This document shows positions 31,685 through 40,600 of a stretch of DNA of 40,824 nucleotides, piece after piece. Numbering within the stretch: position 1 is the stretch's first letter; every line of letters starts with the position of its first letter. The stretch is from Bacteroidota bacterium (GTDB taxonomy: Bacteria > Bacteroidota > Bacteroidia > Chitinophagales > Chitinophagaceae). Under the pieces are notes generated by a model, which saw only the letters and a list, made by a program, of their open reading frames with translations, was not told the origin of the DNA and made no database searches. The translations under genes and the position numbers were made by a program. The stretch covers positions 1-40,824 of the forward strand of contig CANKWR010000010.1 in NCBI GenBank assembly GCA_947487525.1, written 5' to 3'.

Positions 31685-32140
31685 ATGAGTAAGCTAAACG
31701 GCATTTTAAATGAACTGGAGTCTCAGCTTCAGTATTTTGATATTACCAACCCCGCAATTTCTAGCGTAAGTGTGGGTTGGCATATCGATCATAGCTGTTT
31801 GGTGATCATTAAAATTACAGAAACGATGCAGGCATCTGACCCGCTTAAATACAAGTCAAAATTTTCTATCATGAAACAGCTTGTTTTTTTAATGGGTAAA
31901 TTTCCAAGAGGCAAAGCCGATGCGCCTAAATCGGTTTTGCCCAATGATGTAATTACGCATGAAGAATTAGTTATTAAAATCCAATCAGCAAGAGCAGCGA
32001 TTAAAGCATTGAGTAATTGTGCAAAAAATAAATTTTTTTTACATCCTATTTTTGGAAATTTGAACACCCCTGACACCATTCAATTTTTAGGGATACATAC
32101 AAAGCATCATTTAAGTATCATCAAAGATATGTTGAAGTAA
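31685..32140 (+). CDS. DinB/DUF1569-like four-helix protein
   Basis: 151 residues, all helical by composition. It carries VGWHIDHSCLVIIK near the N terminus and HTKHHLSIIKDML at the C terminus, giving the two-site His pattern (WHxxH and HxxHH) of the DinB/YfiT metal-binding superfamily; PRGKADAPKSVLP is a DUF1569 feature. Relatives are putative metal-dependent thiol transferases or hydrolases, activity unknown. The stop is followed by T-rich sequence before the convergent cytochrome gene. Confidence 0.75.
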   Translation: MSKLNGILNELESQLQYFDITNPAISSVSVGWHIDHSCLVIIKITETMQASDPLKYKSKFSIMKQLVFLMGKFPRGKADAPKSVLPNDVITHEELVIKIQSARAAIKALSNCAKNKFFLHPIFGNLNTPDTIQFLGIHTKHHLSIIKDMLK

Positions 32141-32194
32141 ATTTTACTTTTTTGTATTTTTTTTGTTTTTTAACAGGGTCTTCATTTCATTTTC

Positions 32195-33418
32195 TTACTG
32201 TACTAAAAATGGGTTTGACCACTTTCTATCGGTATAAACATTGGCTCCACCAAGCGTTTTAATAAAGGCCACCAACTGCGTAAGTTCTGTAGCAGTTAAA
32301 TTTAATTTATTGCCAACCCCATCTGCCCTTAATCGATTATCTAAATTATTATTTGCTGCGATATTGGGGATATTATTATAGTGGGCCAACACTCCTTCAA
32401 TTGTTGAAAATTGACCATTGTGCATCATCCTTCCATTGCTACTGCCATCTGCTTTTACAAGGTCTCTTAATGAAGGAGCCCTTGTATTATTGGTTTCAAT
32501 AGCGTTACTGCCAATGACACCTACTATTCCATTGTTTCTGCTATTCGGGTCAATGTCAAATTCAGGAGCACGATGACATCCATTGCAACCAGCGCCTCCT
32601 GAAATGCGATTACCTACTCCATCAAATACCGGGGGAGTTAAGTATAGGTTCTTGCCTGCGTTTTCAAGGTTGGTATAATTTGGAAAAGGGTCTCTTTCAT
32701 TGTTTACCAAAGCCCTACCTGCATCAAACTTAGCATCAAAGGATTGGATGCTTCTAATAAATTGTGCTAATGACTCTTGTAATCTTACTTCAGTAACAAT
32801 GGTATCGCCATAGACTGTTTTAAATATTTCCTTATAATAATTAATACCCTCTAACTTATTCACTAAGCTATTGATATTGCCACGTCCATTCACCCCACTA
32901 AATCCCATTTCAACATGATCCTGAATTGGGATAGTTGTTTGCACTTCTAAACTTGCAGCACGCTCATTCCAGAAAAACTTTGGCTCATTTGAAAACCTTG
33001 CATTTACCAAACGCATTGAATGTCGGATGGTAACGCCACCCTCTACACCCTTACTCACTAAAGCGGTATCACTAAATGCGAACGCTTGCTTATGACAACT
33101 CGCACAAGAAATGGTATTGTTTACACTTAAACTTTTATCATAAAACAATATCCTTCCTAAGGTTGCTTTTGGATTGGTGATTGGATTGTTCCCCGAATTG
33201 TCATTTAATATATAGGCAGGTTTGGTTTGATTTGCATAATTATTAAGGTTGGCAAAGTCAATATTGGTGCCAAATGCTGCTTTTGTAGCAGCATAGGGGT
33301 CAAAAACCGCATTTTCATTTGGATTGACAATGGTTAAATCAAGTTTTTTACAGCCCCAGGCAAGCACTATGATTACAGATAAAATGGCTGTTATTTTATA
33401 GGGGGTAATTTTGCGCAT
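32195..33418 (-). CDS. Di-heme cytochrome c peroxidase (CcpA/MauG family), lipoprotein
   Basis: 407 residues. A lipoprotein signal (VLAWGC, Cys near residue 23) places it in the periplasmic or outer-membrane space. Two c-type heme motifs are present: CASCH near residue 105 (followed by AFSD, as in bacterial CCPs) and CNGCH near residue 277. RILFYDKSLSVNNTISC, ERAASLEVQTTIPIQ and RAPSLRDL are conserved family segments. Expected role: hydrogen peroxide reduction with electrons from a periplasmic carrier, or a MauG-like oxidation. The 301-bp region upstream contains its leader with a TTACTTTG near-consensus box, the terminator at 33585, and nothing else I recognise. Confidence 0.92.
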   Translation of the reverse strand: MRKITPYKITAILSVIIVLAWGCKKLDLTIVNPNENAVFDPYAATKAAFGTNIDFANLNNYANQTKPAYILNDNSGNNPITNPKATLGRILFYDKSLSVNNTISCASCHKQAFAFSDTALVSKGVEGGVTIRHSMRLVNARFSNEPKFFWNERAASLEVQTTIPIQDHVEMGFSGVNGRGNINSLVNKLEGINYYKEIFKTVYGDTIVTEVRLQESLAQFIRSIQSFDAKFDAGRALVNNERDPFPNYTNLENAGKNLYLTPPVFDGVGNRISGGAGCNGCHRAPEFDIDPNSRNNGIVGVIGSNAIETNNTRAPSLRDLVKADGSSNGRMMHNGQFSTIEGVLAHYNNIPNIAANNNLDNRLRADGVGNKLNLTATELTQLVAFIKTLGGANVYTDRKWSNPFLVQ

Positions 33419-33584
33419 CGTGATTTTTTTTAAAAATAATGTTATTACAAAGTAAAGACAAGTTTAATTTAATGAAGTTTAATCCGTTAACAATTATTTA
33501 GGAACTATTGGCATGATATAGCTGCTTTTTGATGATTGTTTAACATTTAAGGACCTCTTTTGAATATACTAAGTCCCCCTTATG

Positions 33585-33623
33585 AAAAAAAGAGGAGCTC
33601 ATTTAATCAATGAGCTCCTCTTT
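33585..33623 (-). terminator. Strong terminator of the rhodanese operon
   Basis: Perfect 15-bp stem AAAGAGGAGCTCATT/AATGAGCTCCTCTTT with a 5-nt loop, then T7 on the minus strand. It lies about 100 bp past the stop of the DUF6132-like gene. Confidence 0.88.
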
Positions 33624-33719
33624 AATAGCGTTCAATTTTTTTTCCTTTTACAGGTATTCAATCCAAAAATGGAATACAAAGGACAAATGTTTTTTTAGCC
33701 TAATATTAGGTAAGCTTAT

Positions 33720-33914
33720 TTATTTTTCTTTCTTAAACATACCGAAAAGCAGGAAACCCATGAGGGCACCGTATAAGCTACTATTTATGGGTTTCGAGGT
33801 AATCATACAGGTCCCATTCGCACAGCCCACGAACTTCCAATATATGAATCCTGCAATGGAGCCTAGTAAAATACCTATGAAGTCCAGTTTGTATTTTTTG
33901 ATAATCGTATTCAT
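33720..33914 (-). CDS. DUF6132-like small membrane protein
   Basis: 64 residues with two membrane helices (DFIGILLGSIAGFIYWKFVG and SLYGALMGFLLFGMF) joined by a loop holding CANGTC, followed by ITSKPINS. The Cys-x4-Cys loop and the ITS-NP-type turn are the mark of DUF6132 proteins, found with rhodaneses in Bacteroidota. It is last gene of the minus-strand cluster; 48 bp separate it from the rhodanese gene. The loop cysteines may take part in persulfide or redox exchange; inference. Confidence 0.75.
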   Translation of the reverse strand: MNTIIKKYKLDFIGILLGSIAGFIYWKFVGCANGTCMITSKPINSSLYGALMGFLLFGMFKKEK

Positions 33915-33962
33915 GAAATGTAATTATGTGATTATTAGTGTTAGTGGGGCATTCAGTATGAA

Positions 33963-34271
33963 TTAATCCAATTTGGATCTTAAGCTCAACCAGGAACCCC
34001 CATTGTATACTTCAATACCCGCGCCTTTCAGTGTTGATTTTGCCATACCACTTCTTGCACCACTTTGACACACGGTAATAATAGGTTTATTCCATTTTTT
34101 AATTGCTGCTATCTCCCTTTGAATCATATTGACGGGTATATTTTTAGCGCCTTTTATATGTCCGCGGTCAAATTCCTGAGCAGAACGCACATCTATGATA
34201 ATAGCACCCGCTTGTTGTAATGCTTTGTAATCGGTACCTGGACCAAATAGTTTTTTGAAAAAGGAGAACAT
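33963..34271 (-). CDS. Single-domain rhodanese
   Basis: 102 residues with the rhodanese fold: IIIDVRSAQEFDRGHIKGAKNIP, then the catalytic loop CQSGARSG (Cys persulfide carrier, CxxGxR), and YNGGSWLSL. Predicted cytoplasmic sulfurtransferase. It starts one base after the previous rhodanese gene ends (34273), so both are co-translated. Confidence 0.92.
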   Translation of the reverse strand: MFSFFKKLFGPGTDYKALQQAGAIIIDVRSAQEFDRGHIKGAKNIPVNMIQREIAAIKKWNKPIITVCQSGARSGMAKSTLKGAGIEVYNGGSWLSLRSKLD

Positions 34272-34272
34272 G

Positions 34273-34560
34273 TTAATTATTATTTATGATATTATTTAAA
34301 CTAAAAATTCCACCACCATTGTAGGTGTCCGTAATTCCATTTTGCTGTAAAATACCGGTAGCCATTCCACTACGCCCACCGCTTAAACAATATACCACAA
34401 TTGGCTTAGGCATTTCAGCGATGCGTTGAATATTCGCTTCAACGGTATCTAATGGGATATTAACGGCGCCTGGAATATGATTTTCTTCAAATTCCATTAC
34501 ACTTCTTACATCTAATAAAGTGCCTTTTTTTTCCTGAATGGATTTAATTACATTTTGCAT
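34273..34560 (-). CDS. Single-domain rhodanese
   Basis: 95 residues: TLLDVRSVMEFEENHIPGAVNIP, catalytic loop CLSGGRSG and YNGGGIFSL. It is a close sibling of the next gene, with which it forms a tandem pair (probable duplication, but the active-site loops differ: CLSGGRS against CQSGARS). A FNR-like operator lies 50 bp upstream, and a -7-like box CAATTTTG (34587-34580) in between. Confidence 0.92.
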   Translation of the reverse strand: MQNVIKSIQEKKGTLLDVRSVMEFEENHIPGAVNIPLDTVEANIQRIAEMPKPIVVYCLSGGRSGMATGILQQNGITDTYNGGGIFSLNNIINNN

Positions 34561-34609
34561 AGTATAAAATTTACTTGTACAAAATTGAGTAATTTAAAAT
34601 GCTTATTGG

Positions 34610-34623
34610 GTGATATTTATCAC
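34610..34623. promoter_or_regulatory. FNR/CRP-type operator GTGATATTTATCAC upstream of the rhodaneses
   Basis: Perfect inverted repeat GTGATA-TT-TATCAC containing TGAT-N4-ATCA, the core of the FNR/DNR consensus TTGAT-N4-ATCAA. Its centre is about 41 bp upstream of the transcription start predicted from the CAATTTTG box at 34587-34580, the class II activator position. It lies between the Crp/Fnr gene and the first rhodanese gene. Confidence 0.6.
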
Positions 34624-34648
34624 AATGACGGTAAAACAATAAAATTAT

Positions 34649-35281
34649 TTATTTCTTAATCCAATCAAATGAATTACGATTCATAATGATCCAGCCATTG
34701 TTTTCCATTTTTTTCAACAAACGGCTTATTACTTCCCGAGAGGTATTTAAATCATTGGCAATTTCCTGGTGCGTTAACTTTACGGTATTCCCAAATTGAT
34801 GTACTTGTCTTTCAATATAAAAGGCTAAGCGCTCATCCATATTTTTGAACGCGGTTTCATGAATGGTTTTAAGGAGTTCTTCGTACCTGCTTCGGTATGT
34901 TTTAATGACAAAGTAATGCCAGCTCTTAAATTCGTTCAACCATTTTTCCATAAACTCAATGGGGATGGCTAAATATTTAATATCAGTCATTGCCTTGGCT
35001 AAAACCTGACTTTGCTCATGATGAAAATTACAAACTAGGGTTACCGCACATGCTTCCCCTGGGTTTAGATGGTACATAAAAAATTCGCCACCCTCTTCGC
35101 CCTCCTGATACAACTTAACGGTACCCTCTACTACCAACATGGCAGATTTAATATTTTGACCCATTTTTAGCAAGGCAGTCCCTGCTTTTGCTTCTTTAAG
35201 CTCCGCTTCATTTAAGACGGCATCATACAATCCTTCCTCCCAATTCGGGAATATTTTTTTTAGTGCTTCTTTGGATATCAT
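34649..35281 (-). CDS. Crp/Fnr-family transcription regulator
   Basis: 210 residues: an N-terminal cyclic-nucleotide-like beta-roll (to about residue 120), a dimer helix, and a C-terminal winged HTH with recognition helix TSREVISRLLKKME. Residues E183, S186 and R187 reproduce the E-x2-S-R pattern by which FNR reads TTGAT. The FNR N-terminal Fe-S cysteines are missing; instead two cysteines, C78 and C84, stand in the roll (GEACAVTLVC). The binding pocket of CRP for cAMP is not apparent. Together with the downstream rhodaneses this suggests a thiol- or sulfane-sulfur-sensing activator; inference. It is separated from the rhodaneses by 88 bp containing the FNR-like site. Confidence 0.9.
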   Translation of the reverse strand: MISKEALKKIFPNWEEGLYDAVLNEAELKEAKAGTALLKMGQNIKSAMLVVEGTVKLYQEGEEGGEFFMYHLNPGEACAVTLVCNFHHEQSQVLAKAMTDIKYLAIPIEFMEKWLNEFKSWHYFVIKTYRSRYEELLKTIHETAFKNMDERLAFYIERQVHQFGNTVKLTHQEIANDLNTSREVISRLLKKMENNGWIIMNRNSFDWIKK

Positions 35282-35383
35282 TATGTAACTAAGTTGGGTT
35301 GTAAATATAGGTCAATTGTAACAATGTAATAAAAGTCACTAACCAAGGAGCTACTAAATTGTACTTTTAACTAAATAACAATC

Positions 35384-35566
35384 ATGAGAAAGTTCATTTC
35401 AAAACTAGATTTTACATTAATATTTAGATTAAGCCTTAGTGGAGTGATGTTGGTTGCCGCAATTAGGCAGTCCGACAAAGTCGCCGGGGCATTTGGATTA
35501 TTTCTTGCTTTTTATGCATTGGTTGCTGCAAGATATAAAGTAGGATGCGGATACAATAAATGCTAA
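35384..35566 (+). CDS. Small membrane protein with Cys tail
   Basis: 60 residues: a basic start (MRKFISKLD), two hydrophobic helices (LIFRLSLSGVMLVAAI and AGAFGLFLAFYALVAA) and the tail YKVGCGYNKC with two cysteines. It resembles the DUF2892/YgaP-membrane type proteins that accompany rhodaneses in Bacteroidota. It is divergent from the Crp/Fnr gene (102 bp between starts). That spacer holds the 11-bp inverted repeat ATTGT-A-ACAAT (35315-35325). The stop overlaps the stop of the convergent DUF2132 gene by 4 bp. Confidence 0.65.
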   Translation: MRKFISKLDFTLIFRLSLSGVMLVAAIRQSDKVAGAFGLFLAFYALVAARYKVGCGYNKC

Positions 35567-35781
35567 GCTTCTATCATTCTAATATACAAGTCCTCTACTT
35601 TTTTTCTAGCCCAAGGTGTTTTGCGTAAAAATTTTAAGCTGGATTGTATGCTTGGGTTGCTATTAAAACAATTGATGGGGATATGTTGACCCAAGTCCTC
35701 CCATCCAAAGTAGTTCACTAATTCGGTGACAATAAATTCAAGTGTTTTTCCATGTAAAGGATCTTTTGAAACTTGCTGCAT
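35563..35781 (-). CDS. VF530 / DUF2132 family protein
   Basis: 72 residues with the family signature throughout: DPLHGKTLEFIVTELVNYFG, INCFNSNPSIQSSLKFLRKT and PWARKKVEDLYIRM. VF530 of Vibrio is a small DNA-binding-type protein by structure; the role is unknown. The start is ATG 35781, since the longer frame would use TTG 35787. Single gene, divergent from the pseudouridine synthase (29 bp between starts). Confidence 0.88.
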   Translation of the reverse strand: MQQVSKDPLHGKTLEFIVTELVNYFGWEDLGQHIPINCFNSNPSIQSSLKFLRKTPWARKKVEDLYIRMIEA

Positions 35782-35810
35782 ATGCAATATTAAGTAATTT
35801 GCAATTTGAT

Positions 35811-36404
35811 ATGAGCACGCATCGCTACTTTTTAGTAAATAAACCTTTTAATATGGTATCACAATTTGTGAGTAACCATGATGTACGTTTATTGGGAGAT
35901 TTGAATTTTAACTTCCCCGAAGGAACACATGCCATCGGAAGATTAGATCAAAACTCTGAAGGATTGTTGTTGCTAACAACAAATAAAAAAATAACTAAAC
36001 TTCTTTTTCAAGGACCCATTCCGCATAAGCGTACTTATTTAGTACAAGTAAAAAATGAAATGACAGAAAGCACGGCACAGCAGCTAGCAAAAGGTATTGT
36101 GATTAGTGCAAGAAATGGAACCAATTTTTCTACCAGTCCTTGTGAAATTTCCATTGTGCATAAGCCCAAAGGATTATTTGAAATGGGTAAACCCTTACAC
36201 GAGAATGTACTTACCACTTGGGTGTCCATCACTTTAACAGAAGGTAAATTTCATCAGGTGCGTAAAATGGTGGCTGCTGTAAACCATAAATGTATTAGAC
36301 TCATTCGAATGGCAATTGAAGATGTTCAACTTGATCAATTGCAGCCTGGCGACGTAAAAGAAATAGAGGAAGAAATTTTTTTTCGTGATTTGAAATTAGC
36401 ATAA
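35811..36404 (+). CDS. RsuA-family rRNA pseudouridine synthase (RluE-like)
   Basis: A 197-residue pseudouridine synthase. The catalytic motif GRLDQNSEGLLLLT contains the essential Asp; YFLVNKPFNMVSQF at the N terminus and EGKFHQVRKMVAAVNHKCIRLIR near the C terminus are RsuA-family hallmarks. There is no S4 domain in front, and the short length fits the RluE group, which modifies 23S rRNA. The start chosen is ATG 35811, eight residues before the conserved block; the longer frame from 35742 overlaps the DUF2132 gene and its promoter. Confidence 0.9.
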   Translation: MSTHRYFLVNKPFNMVSQFVSNHDVRLLGDLNFNFPEGTHAIGRLDQNSEGLLLLTTNKKITKLLFQGPIPHKRTYLVQVKNEMTESTAQQLAKGIVISARNGTNFSTSPCEISIVHKPKGLFEMGKPLHENVLTTWVSITLTEGKFHQVRKMVAAVNHKCIRLIRMAIEDVQLDQLQPGDVKEIEEEIFFRDLKLA

Positions 36405-36430
36405 ACTAAAATAGCATTGAGGCGATTGAA

Positions 36431-37381
36431 TTATTTAAACCATTCTCCCAACTTTGCCAAATCCACATTGCCCCCTGTTAAAATAATGCCTACTTTTTTT
36501 CCTTTAAATAAGGTTGGATTTTTTAAAGCTGCTGCAAAAGGAACGACACAACTAGGCTCTACAATAATTTTCATGCGTTCATAAATTAAACGCATTGCCC
36601 CTTTTATTTCTTCGTCTGATACCAACAAAATGTCGGCGACATGTTCTTTTATAATGGCTAAAGTACGTTCACTTAATGTGGTTAAAAGCCCGTCAGCAAT
36701 GGTGTTCACATAAGCAGCTTTTTCCACTTTGCCTGTTTGTAAACTTAATACCGCATCGGCTGCGCCTTCAGGTTCTCCCGCATATACTTGCACACTAGGT
36801 TTAAAAAAATGTGCGCCTAAACAAGTACCTGATAATAAACCACCGCCGCCAACAGGGGTAATGACTATTTCTACATTAGGCACTTCTGTTAATAATTCTT
36901 TTACACAAGTAGCTTGTCCTTCAATTACATCATCGTTGTCATAGGGATGTATAAAAGTCGCGCCTGTTTTTTCAACAATTGCATTTAAAGTTTCTTCTCT
37001 TGCTTGTTGATTGGGTGCACACATGGTTACTTCGGCTCCATATCCTATTACTGCATTCACTTTTACCTCTGGTGAATTGCTAGGCATAACAATATAGGCT
37101 TTGGTGTTTAAAATTTTCCCGGCATAGGCCATTGCTTGTGCATGATTACCGGAGGAATGGGTGGCAACCCCTTTGGAAATTTGCTCAGGTGTTATTTTTA
37201 AACTTGCGTTCATGCCGCCTCTAATTTTAAATGCACCAATTTTTTGAAAATTCTCACATTTAAAATAAAACTCAATACCCGATAGGTCATTGATACTTTG
37301 ATTGGTAAGTACCGGTGTGTTATGGATATAGGGTTGAATGCGTTCATGCGCATTTTCAATGGAGGCTTTCGTTATTCTCAT
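36431..37381 (-). CDS. PLP-dependent threonine/serine dehydratase (or serine racemase)
   Basis: 316 residues of the fold-type II PLP family. The Schiff-base lysine lies in KIGAFKIRGG, followed by THSSGNHAQAMAYAG, the phosphate-binding glycine loop TPVGGGGLLSG and the C-terminal GIILTGGNVD. There is no ACT regulatory domain, so this is the catabolic dehydratase or serine-racemase-like type: threonine to 2-oxobutyrate, serine to pyruvate, possibly racemisation. The start is ATG 37381; an upstream frame to 37432 adds 17 hydrophobic residues. TATATTG ends 5 bp before ATG 37381, suggesting a leaderless start again. Confidence 0.9.
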   Translation of the reverse strand: MRITKASIENAHERIQPYIHNTPVLTNQSINDLSGIEFYFKCENFQKIGAFKIRGGMNASLKITPEQISKGVATHSSGNHAQAMAYAGKILNTKAYIVMPSNSPEVKVNAVIGYGAEVTMCAPNQQAREETLNAIVEKTGATFIHPYDNDDVIEGQATCVKELLTEVPNVEIVITPVGGGGLLSGTCLGAHFFKPSVQVYAGEPEGAADAVLSLQTGKVEKAAYVNTIADGLLTTLSERTLAIIKEHVADILLVSDEEIKGAMRLIYERMKIIVEPSCVVPFAAALKNPTLFKGKKVGIILTGGNVDLAKLGEWFK

Positions 37382-37652
37382 GCTACAATATATGAATATC
37401 AATTTAATTAAGAAATTGGGTAAAAAAAACACCTTTTTGCGTTAAAAAGTAAATATGTAATTATTTATAATATATGATTGAAATAATGATTATTGAAAAT
37501 CAATGAGTTAGATGATATTTTAACTTAGTCTATAAGAATAGTAGGGATCATTTGTATTTTTCTTTGAATTTTATGGATATATGTTAACATTTTCTTAATT
37601 TAGTTGCTCGTGTTATACATGACAAATCAGTTTAACAAAAATTAAAACAAGT

Positions 37653-40600
37653 ATGAGAAAAAAACTTTTATGGAGCTTACTTGCATCCTGCCTATTTTTT
37701 GGTAATGCAATGGCCCAAAATTCTACTGTTAATGGTAGAATAACTGATGATAAAGGAGATCCAATTGTTGGAGCTACTATTCAAGTTAAAGGAACTAATG
37801 TTGGAACTACATCAGACAATGATGGTGCTTTCAAAATTAAAGCCGCAAATGGGGCTACTTTAACAATACAGGCACTTGGTTTTGAAACCAAAACAGTGAC
37901 TGCTGCTAATAACCTAAACGTTAAACTTGTCACAGATGTAAAAGCATTGAGTGAAGTAGTTGTAACTGGTTTTGGTGGATCATTAATTAAAAAAGATTTA
38001 ACTGGTAACATTGCCCGAGTTCGAGGAAAGGACATTGAGTATATGCCTACACCTAGTGTGGATGCAGCTTTGCAAGGTAAAGCTGCCGGTGTATTCGTAA
38101 ATAGCCAATCTGGTAAATTAGGTCAAGCGGTAACAGTGAGAATTAGAGGTAACTCTTCAATTTCTGCATCTAGCCAACCTTTATATGTATTAGATGGTAT
38201 CCCTGTAACTTCTCAAGATCAATCTACTTACGGTGGAGACATGAACCCATTGACTGATTTGAACCCTAATGATATTGAATCTATTGAAGTTTTAAAGGAC
38301 GCCTCTGCAGGTGCGATCTATGGATCTCGTGCTGCGAATGGGGTGGTTTTAATTACAACCAAAAGAGGTAGAGCTGGAAAAACACAAATCACTTTCAACT
38401 TGCAAACTGGACAATCAACAGCAACCAAAAGAGTGAGAATGTTAAATTCAACTGAGTACAACGAATTGGCAATGGAAGCTGCAAAATACTCTGATGATGC
38501 AGAAGGTATTCCATATGCTGATCCTTTTAGCTATACGCAATACATGAAGGATATCATGAGTTATCATAGTTATGGTCAATGGGATACTGATAAGGCTAAG
38601 TCATACGATTGGCAGGATCAAGCGTTCCAAACAGGCCAATACCGCCAAGCAGATTTACAAATTAGAGGTGGTAATGATAAAACGAAGTTCTTTTCTTCAT
38701 TCCAACATTTAGACCAAGGTGGTACCATCGTTGGTAATGATATTAGCAGAACAACAGGTCGTTTAAACGTGGACCAACAAGCAAATAGCTGGTTAGATTT
38801 AGGTGTTTCTTTAAGCTTATCTAGAACTTATAACCGTCGTTTACCTGGTGACAATGCGTTCTCTAACCCATTGCAGTCAGCGGCTTTACTTCCAATGACT
38901 CCATTTACGGATCCTAACACTGGATTGCCAGCAGGTACACCTCCAGGTGATGTAAACGTGGGTATATATTTTAACCCAAGAATTCAAATTGATTACGCAA
39001 AGTATACACAGGATGTTTACAGAACTTTTGGTAATACTTATTTCAAAGTGAAATTATTGCCAGGGTTAACATTCCAATCTGAATTTGGTTTAGACTTCTT
39101 AAGCCAAAACGAAGAGCGTTATTATCAAACACAGACTGTTAGAAATACAAGCTCAGCGACAGGTGAAGGAACGAACACAGGTGCATTTATCACTAACTAC
39201 AATACCAATAGCTATTTTAGCTATAACAAATTAAAGGGTCCACACAATTTTGCTGCTACATTAGGTATGCAATACCAACAGTCTCAAGCAAAGTACAATA
39301 GCACGACTGGTATCGGCTTCCCTTCTGATTCTTATCAAAAAATTGCGAGTGCTGCTACTAAATCTGGTGGTAGTTCTTCTCAAACAGATTTCAGATTCTT
39401 ATCTTATTTCTTAAGATCTAATTATACGTTTAACGAAAAGTACATCGTTTCTGCGAGTGGTCGTATGGATGCATCTTCTAGATTTGGTAAGAACTCAAGA
39501 ACTGGTTTCTTCCCAGCGGTTTCTGCTGGTTGGATCTTATCTAACGAGAAGTTCTTAAGCAATAATAAATATTTAAGCTTCTTAAAAGCAAGAGCTTCTT
39601 ATGGTATCGTGGGTAACTCTGAAATTGGTAACTTCCCTCAAATGGGCTTATTTACTGGTGATGCTGGTTATGCTGGTGCTGCTGGTCAAAGACCTTCTCA
39701 ATTAAGAAACGATGATTTGAGATGGGAAACAACAACTCAAACGGACATAGGTATCGATTTCGGTTTCTTTAATAATAGAATCTCTGGAGAAATTGACTAT
39801 TACGTTAAAAACACAGATGGTTTATTGTTAAACGTAAATATCCCTGCTACAACTGGTTTCTCTAGCATGGTTAGAAATATTGGTAAATTAGAGAACAAAG
39901 GATATGAATTTGTATTGAATACGCAAAACTTAGTAGGCGCATTCAAATGGAACACAAGCTTTAACGTTGCATTGAACCAAAATAAGGTTACCGATATCCA
40001 AGGTCAAGTAATTGAAGGTGGTGTGGGTAGCATGAACCGTGTTCAAGAAGGGTATGCAATTGGTGTTTATTACACTGCAGAGTGGGCTGGCGTTGATCCT
40101 GCAAATGGTAATGCATTATGGTATAAGAATACAAAAAATACAGACGGAACAATTGACAGAACTAAAACAAGTGTATTTAGCCAAGCTACAAGAGTAGTAA
40201 CTGGTAATCCAAACCCAGATGTAATTTTAGGTTTCACCAACTCATTCTCTTATAAAGGATTTGACATGTCAATATTCTTCAATGCGGTGTTTGGTAACGA
40301 AAATAACATTTACGGTATGGGTCGTTATTCTTCTGCAAGTATGCGTTATGAGGATAACCAAACTTATGATCAAATGGCACGTTGGCAAAAGCCAGGTGAT
40401 ATCACCGATATCCCTCAAGCAAGATTATTCTACAACAATGGTGCTCAAATTAGTAGTCGTTACATTGTTGACGGTTCTTACATCCGTTTAAGAACAGCTT
40501 CACTTGGATATACTTTTGATGCTAAGAAATTAAGAAAGCTTAAGCTTGAAAAATTAAGAGTGTATGTATCAGGACAAAACTTATTAACCTTCACAAAATA

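Noticed and set aside
33610..33966. Plus-strand open frame of 118 codons over the DUF6132-like gene
   Set aside because: It begins inside a terminator stem, has no recognisable domain and mirrors the well-supported minus-strand gene.
37490..37510. AATAAT-G-ATTATT inverted repeat upstream of susC as an operator
   Set aside because: It consists only of A and T apart from the centre, in AT-rich DNA; such repeats are expected by chance.
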